Source: JAOADN01 sp049323795
Lineage (GTDB): Bacteria; Pseudomonadota; Alphaproteobacteria; Rhodobacterales; Rhodobacteraceae
Direction: 5' to 3'
Assembly: GCA_049323795.1 (NCBI GenBank)
Contig: JBMOOH010000001.1
Coordinates: forward strand, 1 to 64,000
DNA length: 64,000 nucleotides
Below are positions 50,189 to 59,103 of this stretch, one piece after another (within the stretch, counting starts at the first letter, position 1; every line of letters starts with the position of its first letter). Below the pieces are notes generated by a model that saw only the letters and a list, made by a program, of their open reading frames with translations, was not told the origin of the DNA and did no database searches. The position numbers were made by a program, and so were the translations under genes.

Positions 50189-50932
50189 ATGCACAGCAAT
50201 CCAGTCGTAAACGGCCTCCTCTCGGGGGCCGTGGCCGCTTTGGTGGCCGCCGTCCTTCACCTTGCTTTTCTGCAACCCATCCTGTTGCGTGCCGAGGAGT
50301 ACGAAACTGGCGCGCGGGTCCACAGCTTCGTCGCGGCAGCAGGACATGACGAAGTCACCGCCGACGCCTACATAGGGCCCGCGCAGGAACACAGCGCCAT
50401 CCCCACGCGGTTCGACATGCCCATCGACCTTGTGCGCGATGCAGAGACCGTCGGTTTCTTTCTTTTGACTTACGCCGCCTTCGGTCTGTTGCTTGCGGCT
50501 GCTGTCGATGTCGCGCGGCGCCGCGGATATGTGCCCGGTGCCGGACATGCCGCGCTTTGGGGCGCTGCAGGATTTGCGGCGTTTGCGCTGGTCCCTTCTT
50601 TCGGCCTGGCGCCAGAACCGCCGGGCTCGGCGGCCGGCGATCTTGTGTTCCGGCAGGCTTGGTGGATCGGCTGCTCAGCGATCACCCTTGGCACCATCTT
50701 AGCGCTGGTCGTTGGGCGGCCAAGAGGCCTCTGGGTGGGGCTTGGCAGCGTTGCCCTTGCGGGGATGATGTTCATTGTCCCCGCGCCGGCGGCGCTGACG
50801 GGGCTTGTTCCGCCTGAACTCGCCGGACTTTTCGCTACACGTGCGGTGGGCCTCTCGGCGGCTGCATGGCTTGTGCTTTCACATTGTATTCTGCGAGAGG
50901 CAAGGTCGGGGGCGACCCCTGCTCACGCTTAG
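50189..50932 (+). CDS. cbtA: Cobalt transporter subunit CbtA
   Basis: The 247-residue protein has five to six membrane helices. It starts VVNGLLSGAVAALVAAVLHL, with LQPILLRAEEYE after helix 1, and has Pro/Gly-rich helices around APEPPGSAAGDLVFRQAWW, as in CbtA. It forms the channel part of the riboswitch-controlled cobalt importer that supplies the cobalamin pathway encoded at the end of the window. Confidence 0.88.
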   Translation: MHSNPVVNGLLSGAVAALVAAVLHLAFLQPILLRAEEYETGARVHSFVAAAGHDEVTADAYIGPAQEHSAIPTRFDMPIDLVRDAETVGFFLLTYAAFGLLLAAAVDVARRRGYVPGAGHAALWGAAGFAAFALVPSFGLAPEPPGSAAGDLVFRQAWWIGCSAITLGTILALVVGRPRGLWVGLGSVALAGMMFIVPAPAALTGLVPPELAGLFATRAVGLSAAAWLVLSHCILREARSGATPAHA

Positions 50933-51145
50933 CAGACAAACTGCCGCAGGGCGCTTTGCGGCCCGTGGCGTTTATCGTTCGGCGAGCGCCATGAACTGGG
51001 CGAGCGTCCGCGCGCTGCCATGATTGAGAACGGCGGTGGAAAACTAGACCACGGTAGCGGCGGGATAGTCCTGCTGCGGGCGGCGTAAAATCCGGCCACC
51101 TATTTCCCTTCTGCGCAGCGCAGGGAGGGATGAGGGATCTACACC

Positions 51146-52639
51146 GTGGAATTATATCTGAAGGTTCGGGTTGCTTGCGACGGGGGCATGAGCCAGCGCG
51201 AGGCATCCAGGCATTTCGGCATCTCACGCGACACGGTTCGCAAGATGATGGCTTATTCGGTTCCGCCCGGCTATCGGCGGCAGGCGCCGGTGCGACGTCC
51301 GAAGCTGGACGCGTTCATCGCGATCATCGATCGTTGGCTTGAGGCGGACCGGGCGGTTCCGCGCAAGCAGCGCCATACGGCCAAACGGGTGTTCGATCGG
51401 CTGCGTGACGAGCACGGGTTTACCGGCGGCTATACGATCATCAAGGACTACATGCGCGCTCGGGCGCGGCGCGGCCAGGAGATGTTCGTGCCGCTGGCGC
51501 ACCCGGCCGGGCACGCACAGGCCGACTTTGGCGAGGCTATGGTGGTCATCGGCGGCGTGGAGCAGAAGGCGCACTTCTTCGTGCTCGATCTGCCGCATAG
51601 CGACGCCTGCTATGTTCGCGCCTATCCTGCGGCTGTGGCCGAGGCCTGGGTGGACGGCCATATCCATGCCTTCGCCTTCTTCGGGGCCGTGCCGCAGTCG
51701 ATCGTTTACGACAACGACCGTTGCCTGGTGGCGAAGATCCTGCCCGACGGCACGCGCAAGCGGGCGGCGCTGTTCAGCGGCTTCCTGTCCCACTATCTGA
51801 TCCGGGATCGCTATGGCCGTCCCGGCAAGGGCAATGACAAGGGCAGCGTTGAAGGACTGGTCGGCTATGCCCGGCGCAACTTCATGGTGCCGATCCCGCG
51901 CTTTGCATCGTGGGACGAGTTCAATCTGTGGCTTGAGGAGCAGTGCCGTAAGCGCCAGAGCGACCGGCTGCGCGGCGAGAGCGAGACGATCGGCGAACGC
52001 TTGCTGCGCGATCTGGCCGCGATGCGGCCGCTGCCGGCATCGCCCTTCGAGGCCTGCGACCAGGCCAGCGGCCGGGTCTCCTCGCAGGCGCTGGTGCGCT
52101 ACAGGACCAACGACTACTCCGTTCCGGTCGCCTTCGGCTACCAGGACGTTTGGATCCGTGGCTATGTCGACGCGGTGGTGATCGGCTGCGGCGGGGAGAT
52201 CATTGCCCGCCATCCGCGCAGCTATGCGCGCGAAGAGGTTGTCTTCGATCCGCTGCATTACCTGCCGCTGATCGAGCAGAAGATCAACGCGCTCGACCAG
52301 GCGGCCCCCTTGCAGGGCTGGGAACTGCCGGAGGCGTTCACGACACTGCGCCGTCTCATGGAGGCGCGGATGGGCAAACAGGGCCGGCGCGCCTATGTGC
52401 AGGTGCTGCGCCTGATGGAAAGCTTCGATCTGGCCGACCTGCACGCAGCCGTGAAGCAGGCACTGCATCTGGGCGCCATCAGCTTCGATGCCGTGAAGCA
52501 CCTCGTCCTGTGCCGGGCCGAGCGCAGGCCGCCCAGGCTGGACCTCGACATCTATCCCTATCTGCCCAGAGCCACCGTCGAGACGACGTCGGCCAAGGCC
52601 TATATGCGCCTGCTGGACCGTGAGGAGGAACCGGCATGA
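51146..52639 (+). CDS. istA: IS21 transposase IstA
   Basis: The 497-residue protein starts at a GTG. An N-terminal HTH (GMSQREASRHFGISRDTVRK) is followed by an integrase core with HAQADFGEA (D127), SIVYDND and KGSVEGLVGYARRN, the DDE residues. It is complete. The last four bases overlap the istB start. Confidence 0.93.
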   Translation: MELYLKVRVACDGGMSQREASRHFGISRDTVRKMMAYSVPPGYRRQAPVRRPKLDAFIAIIDRWLEADRAVPRKQRHTAKRVFDRLRDEHGFTGGYTIIKDYMRARARRGQEMFVPLAHPAGHAQADFGEAMVVIGGVEQKAHFFVLDLPHSDACYVRAYPAAVAEAWVDGHIHAFAFFGAVPQSIVYDNDRCLVAKILPDGTRKRAALFSGFLSHYLIRDRYGRPGKGNDKGSVEGLVGYARRNFMVPIPRFASWDEFNLWLEEQCRKRQSDRLRGESETIGERLLRDLAAMRPLPASPFEACDQASGRVSSQALVRYRTNDYSVPVAFGYQDVWIRGYVDAVVIGCGGEIIARHPRSYAREEVVFDPLHYLPLIEQKINALDQAAPLQGWELPEAFTTLRRLMEARMGKQGRRAYVQVLRLMESFDLADLHAAVKQALHLGAISFDAVKHLVLCRAERRPPRLDLDIYPYLPRATVETTSAKAYMRLLDREEEPA

Positions 52640-53406
52640 GCAGCGATGCTCCCGAACTCCTGCTCGTTCATCACCTCAAGACCTTGAAGCTGCCGACCTT
52701 CCTGCGCGAGCACCAGAAGCTTGCCCGGCAATGCGCGGTCGAGGGCGTGGATCATGTTCGCTATCTTGCCAGGCTGGTCGAGCTGGAACTGATCGACCGG
52801 GAGCGCAGGATGGTCGAGCGCCGCATCAAGGCTGCGAAGTTCCCGGCCGCCAAGAGCCTCGACAGCTTCGACTTCGCCGCCATCCCGAAGCTCAACAAGA
52901 TGCTGGTGCTGGAACTGGCGCGCTGCGAATGGATCGAGCGCCGCGAGAACGTCATCGCGCTCGGGCCCAGCGGCACGGGCAAGACCCATGTTGCGATCGG
53001 TCTCGGCCTGGCAGCCTGCCAGAAGGGATTGTCCGTGGGCTGCACCACGGCGGCCGCGCTCGTCAGCGAGATGATGGAGGCCCGCGACGAACGTCGTCTG
53101 CTGCGCTTCCAGAAGCAGATGGCCGGCTACAAGCTGCTCATCATCGACGAGTTGGGCTTTGTGCCGCTGTCAAAGACCGGAGCGGAGCTGCTGTTCGAAC
53201 TGGTCTCCCAGCGTTACGAACGCGGATCGACGCTGATCACCAGCAATCTGCCCTTCGACGAATGGACCGAAACCTTCGGGTCCGAGCGCCTCACAGGCGC
53301 GCTCCTTGACCGCCTGACCCACCACGTCAGCATCCTCGAGATGAATGGCGACAGCTATCGCCTCGCGCAAAGCAGGGCCCGAAAAGCCGCCGACACCACC
53401 CCATAA
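52636..53406 (+). CDS. istB: IS21 helper ATPase IstB
   Basis: The 256-residue AAA+ protein has Walker A GPSGTGKTH (110-118), Walker B LLIIDELG and LITSNLPFDEW. It regulates transposition by IstA and targets it. It overlaps istA by ATGA and is complete, so the element may still be active. Confidence 0.93.
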   Translation: MSSDAPELLLVHHLKTLKLPTFLREHQKLARQCAVEGVDHVRYLARLVELELIDRERRMVERRIKAAKFPAAKSLDSFDFAAIPKLNKMLVLELARCEWIERRENVIALGPSGTGKTHVAIGLGLAACQKGLSVGCTTAAALVSEMMEARDERRLLRFQKQMAGYKLLIIDELGFVPLSKTGAELLFELVSQRYERGSTLITSNLPFDEWTETFGSERLTGALLDRLTHHVSILEMNGDSYRLAQSRARKAADTTP

Positions 53407-53529
53407 GAACGCCGACGCCGCATTCGGGAAACTCTGGTCGGGCTACGCCCTCCCGACGTTCCCCGAATGCGCCGCCAAGTGGCCTACTTTTGCGCCGCCC
53501 AATGGCCTGGTTTTGCTCCGCCGTTGACA

Positions 53530-53774
<245 letters not shown>

Positions 53775-53777
53775 CAT

Positions 53778-55097
53778 TCAGCCGCTGGTCGGCCAGGACG
53801 GGTGCAGATCGTCGATGGTGAAGGTGTGGGCGTGCCGGTGCCCGCCCTGCACATGGGGATGATCGGGGGACAAGTCGGGGTGCTCATGCGCGATCTTGAG
53901 CGGGTCATCAGATGGCCATTGCCTGAGCGCAACGGCCAGCGCCCCCGCCGTCATCACGGCAAGCACCCACAGCGCCACCACCTCCCCGCCAAGGGTCATC
54001 AGCGCCCCGGCCAGAGGGTAGGTCAAGAGCCAGCAGGCGTGCGACAGGGCGAACTGCGCCGCGAAGACGGCCGGGCGATCCTCGGGCTGCGACGAGCGTC
54101 TGAGGAGCCGCCCCGAGGGTGTCAGAACCGCCGAGTATCCGATGCCGATCAGCATCCATGCCGCAAGCAGCGCGCCCTGAGACAATCCGAAGGCTCCATC
54201 CCAGAGGGCCAGGCCCGCGAGCCCACCAAGCATCGCCAAGGCTCCGAGACCCATGACCGGACGGTCGGGGACCGTGTCGAGCACCCTTGGCAGCACAAGC
54301 GCGGTCAGCATCGAGCCTGCGCCGAAGGCTCCCATGGCGACCGCCACCGCGCTGTCGCCCAGGCCGAGACCGTCCTTCACCAGCACCACCGTGTTCACAA
54401 GCACCATTGCCCCCGCCGAAGACACCGCCATCGAGAAGGCCAGAAGCCCGCGTAGGCGCGGTGTCTTGAGGTAGATGCGGATGCCGCGGGTCGTGCGGTC
54501 GTAGAAGCCCCGCGCCGCGGCCGGTTTCGGCGCCGGAAGCGCCACCGAGACAACCAGAAGCGCCGAGGCCGCGAATCCCACCACCGTGCCGAGGAACAAC
54601 GCATCGTAGGACAGCGCCACGAGGAGCAGTGCCGCCAGCGCCGGGCTCAGCAGCGACTCGAGATCATAGGCCAGCCGCGACAGGGACAGGGCACGAGTAT
54701 AGCGGTCTTCCTCCGGCAAAACGTCCGGGATGGTCGCCTGAAAGATCGGCGTGAACGCGGCCGACGCCGCCTGAAGGACAAGGATCAGGGCATAGACCTG
54801 CCAGACCTCACTGACGAAGGGCAGGCAGAGCGCCACGGCCGCGCGCACCAGATCGCGCGCTGTCAGGACGTGGCGGCGCGGCAGGCGTTCGGCCAGCGCG
54901 GCGGCGACCGGTGCGACAGTGACATAGGCCACCATCTTGATCGCAAAGACCGCGCCGAGGACCAGTGCCGCATTCCTGCCCGCGAGATCGTAGGCCAGCA
55001 GCGCGAGCGCGACCGTGGCCAACCCTGTGCCCATCAGCGCGACGATCTGCGCGAGGAACAGATGCCGGTAGGTGCGGTCTTTCAGGATATTCAGCAT
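53778..55097 (-). CDS. MFS exporter with His-rich C-terminus
   Basis: The 439-residue protein has 10-12 membrane helices of the major facilitator type (YRHLFLAQIVALMGTGLATV, ALSLSRLAYDLESLLSPALA, FAAQFALSHACWLLTYPLAG) and a tail from about 405 rich in histidine (HEHPDLSPDHPHVQGGHRHA). Such tails occur in nickel/cobalt exporters of the NreB type. It lies 53 bases downstream of cobF on the same strand, so it may be co-transcribed with the cobalamin genes and export excess cobalt. Substrate is inferred. Confidence 0.75.
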   Translation of the reverse strand: MLNILKDRTYRHLFLAQIVALMGTGLATVALALLAYDLAGRNAALVLGAVFAIKMVAYVTVAPVAAALAERLPRRHVLTARDLVRAAVALCLPFVSEVWQVYALILVLQAASAAFTPIFQATIPDVLPEEDRYTRALSLSRLAYDLESLLSPALAALLLVALSYDALFLGTVVGFAASALLVVSVALPAPKPAAARGFYDRTTRGIRIYLKTPRLRGLLAFSMAVSSAGAMVLVNTVVLVKDGLGLGDSAVAVAMGAFGAGSMLTALVLPRVLDTVPDRPVMGLGALAMLGGLAGLALWDGAFGLSQGALLAAWMLIGIGYSAVLTPSGRLLRRSSQPEDRPAVFAAQFALSHACWLLTYPLAGALMTLGGEVVALWVLAVMTAGALAVALRQWPSDDPLKIAHEHPDLSPDHPHVQGGHRHAHTFTIDDLHPSWPTSG

Positions 55098-55149
55098 GGT
55101 TGGTGCTCGGCGCGTGTCGTCTCGACACTCGTGTGGAGGGTCGCAGGCG

Positions 55150-55890
55150 TCAACCCGGCCCCTTGCGGATCAGGTAGGTGTCCATGATCCAGCCGTGCTG
55201 CGCGCGCGCCTCGGCCCGTTTTGCGACGATGCGCGGCCCGGCCTCGGCCAGCGGCCCGGCGTCGAGCACCTGCTGAGGCATGCCGAGAAATCCGCCCCAC
55301 CAGATGTGAAACCCGTCCGGCGGGAGGCTCCGGAAACTGCACTCCCCGTCCAGCATGACCACGACCGTGTCGGCTCCCTCGGGCCAGCCGTAGTCGCGCA
55401 AACGCCGACCTGTCGTGACGGTGACCGCCCCGTTCACCGTGTTGAACGGAATCGCATGGGCCGCCGTCAGCGCCTGCAGAGACGTGATTCCCGGCACCAC
55501 GCGTAGACGCGGGCGCGGGGTCAAACGATCCGCAATCCGGAGCGTCGAATCGTAAAGCCCCGGATCGCCCCAGACCATGAGCGCGACCGGCCCCTCCGGC
55601 TGGTGGGCGGCGATCGTCTCGGCCCAGATCCGGGCGATCTCGTCGTGCCAGCGCGCGACACGCGCGCCGTAGGGCAGGCTTTCGTCGCGCACCGGCATGT
55701 CGAATTCCGCGACGGGTGCGGTGCTGCCGGAGGCCCGCAGGATCTCGTGACGCAGTTCGGCGAGGTCTGCCTTGTCAGGCCCCTTGCGCGGCACCATCAC
55801 GAGCGCGGCCTCCCGTAGGGCGGCCTGGCCCTCCAGCGTCACATGGGCCGGATTGCCCGTGCCGATCCCGATGAGCCAGAGCTCATGCAC
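55150..55890 (-). CDS. cobF: Precorrin-6A synthase (deacetylating) CobF
   Basis: The 246-residue methyltransferase of the tetrapyrrole type starts HELWLIGIGTGNPAHVTLEG and contains VMVPRKGPDKADLAELR, ALMVWGDPGLYDST and VVPGITSLQALTAAHAIPFN. CobF methylates C1 of precorrin-5 and releases acetate, a step of the aerobic pathway. It overlaps cobA by 8 bases. Confidence 0.92.
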   Translation of the reverse strand: MHELWLIGIGTGNPAHVTLEGQAALREAALVMVPRKGPDKADLAELRHEILRASGSTAPVAEFDMPVRDESLPYGARVARWHDEIARIWAETIAAHQPEGPVALMVWGDPGLYDSTLRIADRLTPRPRLRVVPGITSLQALTAAHAIPFNTVNGAVTVTTGRRLRDYGWPEGADTVVVMLDGECSFRSLPPDGFHIWWGGFLGMPQQVLDAGPLAEAGPRIVAKRAEARAQHGWIMDTYLIRKGPG

Positions 55891-56617
55891 CGTCGCCTCC
55901 GATCTCGGCCAGCGAGCCGTAGAAGATCAGCGCGGGCAACGGCCCCGGATCGGCCGCCAGCCGTGCCGCAAGCGTGGCGACGGTGCTGCGCGACAACACC
56001 TGTTCGGGCTTGCCGACCGCCTCGGCCAGCAGCGCCGAGGTGTCCCCCGGCAGGCCGCGCGCGATCAGCGCCTCGGCGAGGGCCGCGAAGGTGCGCTTGC
56101 CCATGAAGACCACGGTGCAGGCCAAAGGGTCGGCCAGCGCGTCGAGGTTCAGGTCTTCGGGCAGGCGCCCATCCACATCATGCCCGGTCACGAACTGTAC
56201 CCGCCGCGCGGTCAGGCGGCGGGTCAGCGGGATGCCCGCGGCAGCAGCGGCGGCCAGGGGCGAGGCGACGCCCGGCACGATCTCGTAGGGAATGCCGGCT
56301 TCGTGCAAGGCGACGAGTTCCTCCTCCAGCCGCCCGAAGAGCCCGCCATCGCCGGATTTCAGCCGCACGATCCGGCCACCGCCTTGCGCGTAGTCTACGA
56401 GGAGGCGGCTGACGTGATGCTGCTTGGGCGAGGGTCGCCCGGCCCGCTTGCCGACACTCACGAGGTCCGCGCCCGGACGCGCATGGGACAGGATCGGACC
56501 GGCCGAAAGGTCGTCGTAAAGCACCGCATCGGCGTGCTTCAGCCGGTCCAGCGCCTTGAGCGTCAGAAGCTCCGGATCGCCGGGGCCAGAGCCCACGAAG
56601 CTTACGAACCCGGTCAT
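55883..56617 (-). CDS. cobA: Uroporphyrinogen-III C-methyltransferase CobA
   Basis: The 244-residue protein starts TGFVSFVGSGPGDPELLTLK and has LVSVGKRAGRPSPKQ, RLKSGDGGLFGRLEEE, EIVPGVASPLAAAAAAGIPLT and CTVVFMGKRT, the SUMT signatures. It makes precorrin-2 by two S-adenosylmethionine-dependent methylations. It has no CysG-type dehydrogenase part. The ATG at 56617 overlaps the cobB stop codon. Confidence 0.92.
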   Translation of the reverse strand: MTGFVSFVGSGPGDPELLTLKALDRLKHADAVLYDDLSAGPILSHARPGADLVSVGKRAGRPSPKQHHVSRLLVDYAQGGGRIVRLKSGDGGLFGRLEEELVALHEAGIPYEIVPGVASPLAAAAAAGIPLTRRLTARRVQFVTGHDVDGRLPEDLNLDALADPLACTVVFMGKRTFAALAEALIARGLPGDTSALLAEAVGKPEQVLSRSTVATLAARLAADPGPLPALIFYGSLAEIGGDGA

Positions 56618-57951
56618 GCGTCTTCGCCCGCGATGAGGTGAAAGAAGGTGCCGGTCACATGTCCACGCCGCGATCCGGTCTCGGGCACCGGGTTGCCATC
56701 GGCATCGGCCACGTCCGCCAGCGCCTCGTCGGGTTGCTCGAGGATGGTCGAGTAGTGGAACTCGTGGCCGCGCAGCGCAGCGCCCGCGGGCTGTCCGGGC
56801 ATGGGGGCGCGCAGGACGGCGCGGCGATAGCCGAGGTGGAACTTGCGTTTCTCGTAGGACGTGACGAGACCCAGAAGGCCCGCCATCTCGTGCCTGACCC
56901 CGTCCTTGTCGATCAGCGCCTGCCCGAGCGCCATATATCCACCGCATTCGCCATGAACGGGGCGCGTCTCGGCGTGCCGCCGCAGACCCTCTCGGAACCG
57001 CGTCGCGGCGGCGAGCCGCCCGGCATGTAGTTCGGGGTAGCCGCCGGGCAGCCAGACCAGATCGGCGGAGGGGTCCGGTGCCTCGTCGGCCAGTGGCGAG
57101 AAGGGCTGGATTTCGGCCCCGGCTGCCCGCCAACCCTCCAGAAGATGCGGGTAGGTGAAGGAAAACGCCGCGTCCTGCGCCAGCGCGATGCGCTGAGCGG
57201 GTGGTTTCGGAAGGGCGCCCGCCTTTTCCGGCGCGGTTCCGCGCGCGGCGGCCCGGATCGCGGAAAGATCGACATGCTCGCAGAGGAAGGCCGCATAGCC
57301 CGCGATGGCGGCGTCGAGATCCGGGTGCTCGACTGCCTGCACGAGGCCCAGATGACGCTCGGGCAGGGTCAGGTCACCCCGCCGGGGCAGTGCGCCGAGA
57401 ACGGGCAAGCCGGCGCGCTCCATGCCAAGCCGGGTCAGCCGCTCGTGCCGCGGGCTCGCGACGCGGTTCAGGATCACGCCCGCGAAGGGCAGTTCCTCGT
57501 CGTAGTGCGCGAAGCCGAGGGCGGTGGCCGCCGCCGACTGCGCCTGCCCGCCGACGTCGAGGACCAGCACCACCGGCCAAGCCATCCTCCGCGCGGTCTC
57601 GGCGCTCGACCCGAAGCCCGAGCGCCCCCGGGTCGCGACACCATCGAAAAGGCCCATGCTCCCTTCCGCCACGCAGATGTCCGCGCCACGGGCCTGCGCG
57701 GCGAGGGTCGCGAAGAGCGCCTCCCCCATCGCCCAGGTATCGAGGTTGAACGAAGCGCGCCCGGTCGCGGCCCGGTGGAAGGCGGGGTCGATGTAGTCGG
57801 GGCCGGACTTGAACGGCTGCACGGTCAGCCCGTCGTCGGAAAGCGCCCGCAAAAGACCCAGCATCACGGTCGTCTTGCCCGTCCCCGAAGCCGGGGCCGA
57901 GACGAGCAGTCCGGGGGGGAAGGCCCCGCCGTTGGAAACTGTGTCAGTCAT
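56614..57951 (-). CDS. cobB: Cobyrinic (hydrogenobyrinic) acid a,c-diamide synthase CobB
   Basis: The 445-residue protein has a dethiobiotin-synthetase-like ATP domain with SAPASGTGKTTVMLG (18-32), KSGPDYIDPAFH and EGSMGLFDG, and a class I glutamine amidotransferase domain with the catalytic Cys in VHGECGGYMALG and His in RGHEFHYS. It amidates side chains a and c. It overlaps cobM upstream and cobA downstream. Confidence 0.93.
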   Translation of the reverse strand: MTDTVSNGGAFPPGLLVSAPASGTGKTTVMLGLLRALSDDGLTVQPFKSGPDYIDPAFHRAATGRASFNLDTWAMGEALFATLAAQARGADICVAEGSMGLFDGVATRGRSGFGSSAETARRMAWPVVLVLDVGGQAQSAAATALGFAHYDEELPFAGVILNRVASPRHERLTRLGMERAGLPVLGALPRRGDLTLPERHLGLVQAVEHPDLDAAIAGYAAFLCEHVDLSAIRAAARGTAPEKAGALPKPPAQRIALAQDAAFSFTYPHLLEGWRAAGAEIQPFSPLADEAPDPSADLVWLPGGYPELHAGRLAAATRFREGLRRHAETRPVHGECGGYMALGQALIDKDGVRHEMAGLLGLVTSYEKRKFHLGYRRAVLRAPMPGQPAGAALRGHEFHYSTILEQPDEALADVADADGNPVPETGSRRGHVTGTFFHLIAGEDA

Positions 57952-58738
57952 CGCCCTCGCTCCACTCTGCCCAGGGGCTCACGGCGCTTTGCGGGCGGTA
58001 GCGCCGGTCGTAATCGGCGGCGTAGAGGCGGCTTTCGGCGAACTTTGTCGCGCCGAGCGCAGGACCGACGAGGATCAGCGCCGTGCGCTCGATCCCGTCG
58101 GGCAACACAGCCTCGATGGTGCCAAGCGTCCCCCGCACGATCCGCTCATCGGGCCAACTGGCCCGCCAGACGACGGCAACGGGGCAGTCCGCTCCGAGAT
58201 GCGGGGTCAGATCGGCAACCACGCGCGCGAGGTTCTGGATCGAGAGGTGGATGGCCAGCGTCGCCCCCGTCGCCCCGAACGCGGCAAGCGTTTCGCCCGG
58301 TGGCATCGACGACGCGCGGCCCGGTGTCCGCGTCAAGACCACCGATTGCGCCACGCCCGGAAGCGTCAGTTCCGCGCCAAGGGCGGCCGCGGCCGCGGCG
58401 AAGGAGGGCACACCCGGTGTGACGGTGTAGGGGATACCCATCGCCTCGAGACGGCGCAGCTGTTCGCCCATGGCCGACCAGACCGACAGATCGCCCGAAT
58501 GGAGCCGCGCGACGTCATGGCCCGCGTCCCGCGCCGCCGCGATCTCGGCCATGATGGCGTCGAGGTCCATCGGCGCCGTGTTCACGATCCGCGCGCCATC
58601 CGGGCAGTGGGCCAGCACCGCCTCGGGCACCAGCGACCCGGCGTAGAGGCAGACCGGGCAGCGCGCGATGAGGTCGCGGCCGCGCAGCGTCAGAAGGTCG
58701 GGGGCGCCCGGACCGGCGCCGATGAAATGCACTGTCAT
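57944..58738 (-). CDS. cobM: Precorrin-4 C11-methyltransferase CobM
   Basis: The 264-residue protein starts TVHFIGAGPGAPDLLTLRG and contains CPVCLYAGSLVPEAVL, ARLHSGDLSVWSAMGEQLRR and VTPGVPSFAAAAAALGAELT, features of CobM/CbiF. It methylates C11 of precorrin-4. Both ends overlap neighbouring genes (cobE and cobB). Confidence 0.93.
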   Translation of the reverse strand: MTVHFIGAGPGAPDLLTLRGRDLIARCPVCLYAGSLVPEAVLAHCPDGARIVNTAPMDLDAIMAEIAAARDAGHDVARLHSGDLSVWSAMGEQLRRLEAMGIPYTVTPGVPSFAAAAAALGAELTLPGVAQSVVLTRTPGRASSMPPGETLAAFGATGATLAIHLSIQNLARVVADLTPHLGADCPVAVVWRASWPDERIVRGTLGTIEAVLPDGIERTALILVGPALGATKFAESRLYAADYDRRYRPQSAVSPWAEWSEGDD

Positions 58739-59103
58739 GGTCCGACCCCTTCCGCCAGCGCACAGGTGGCCATGCCGTCGCCCGAGATCACCCGCTTTGC
58801 CATCAGCTTCGCGCCTCGCCCTGCTGCGGCCAGCGCCGACGCCTCCGCGACGCTCCCCGATCCGCTCGCAGCGAGCGATGCGTCCGAGCGTGTCAGGGTC
58901 TCCTGCCGCGCAAGCGTTTCGGCGTCAACAGCGTGGATCGGAAGGGCAAGGGTCGTTGCAAGAGCCCGGAATGCCTCGGACTGCGCCTTGTCCTCGAGCG
59001 TGGAGAGCGCCGCGACCCGGCCCGCAGCCCCGGTTCGCGCCAAGGCATCGGCAAGGCTGTCGACCGTCGCCGCCGCGCGGAACCCGAAGCCCGCCACGAT
59101 CAC
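58735..59103 (-). CDS. cobE: CobE-type cobalamin biosynthesis protein
   Basis: The 122-residue protein begins at a GTG that overlaps the cobL stop codon as GTGA, and reads VIVAGFGFRAAATVDSLADAL, then RSDASLAASGSGSVAEASALA and a C-terminal AEGVGP. This is the CobE/CbiG C-terminal-like fold, found between cobL and cobM in Rhodobacteraceae. Its exact reaction is uncertain; it may bind a corrin intermediate. Confidence 0.82.
   Translation of the reverse strand: MIVAGFGFRAAATVDSLADALARTGAAGRVAALSTLEDKAQSEAFRALATTLALPIHAVDAETLARQETLTRSDASLAASGSGSVAEASALAAAGRGAKLMAKRVISGDGMATCALAEGVGP

Larger units (their letters stand above)
51025..53529 (+). mobile_element. IS21-family insertion sequence
   Basis: A 2505-bp element encoding IstA and IstB. 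The left end TGAGAACGGCGGTGGAAAAC and the right end, read inwards, TGTCAACGGCGGAGCAAAAC match imperfectly, with inner repeats (GTAAAATCCGGCCAC and GCAAAAGTAGGCCAC). No target duplication was visible. The right flank enters the 3' part of an ABC ATPase gene whose 5' part is absent on the left, so a deletion accompanied or followed insertion. Confidence 0.82.
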
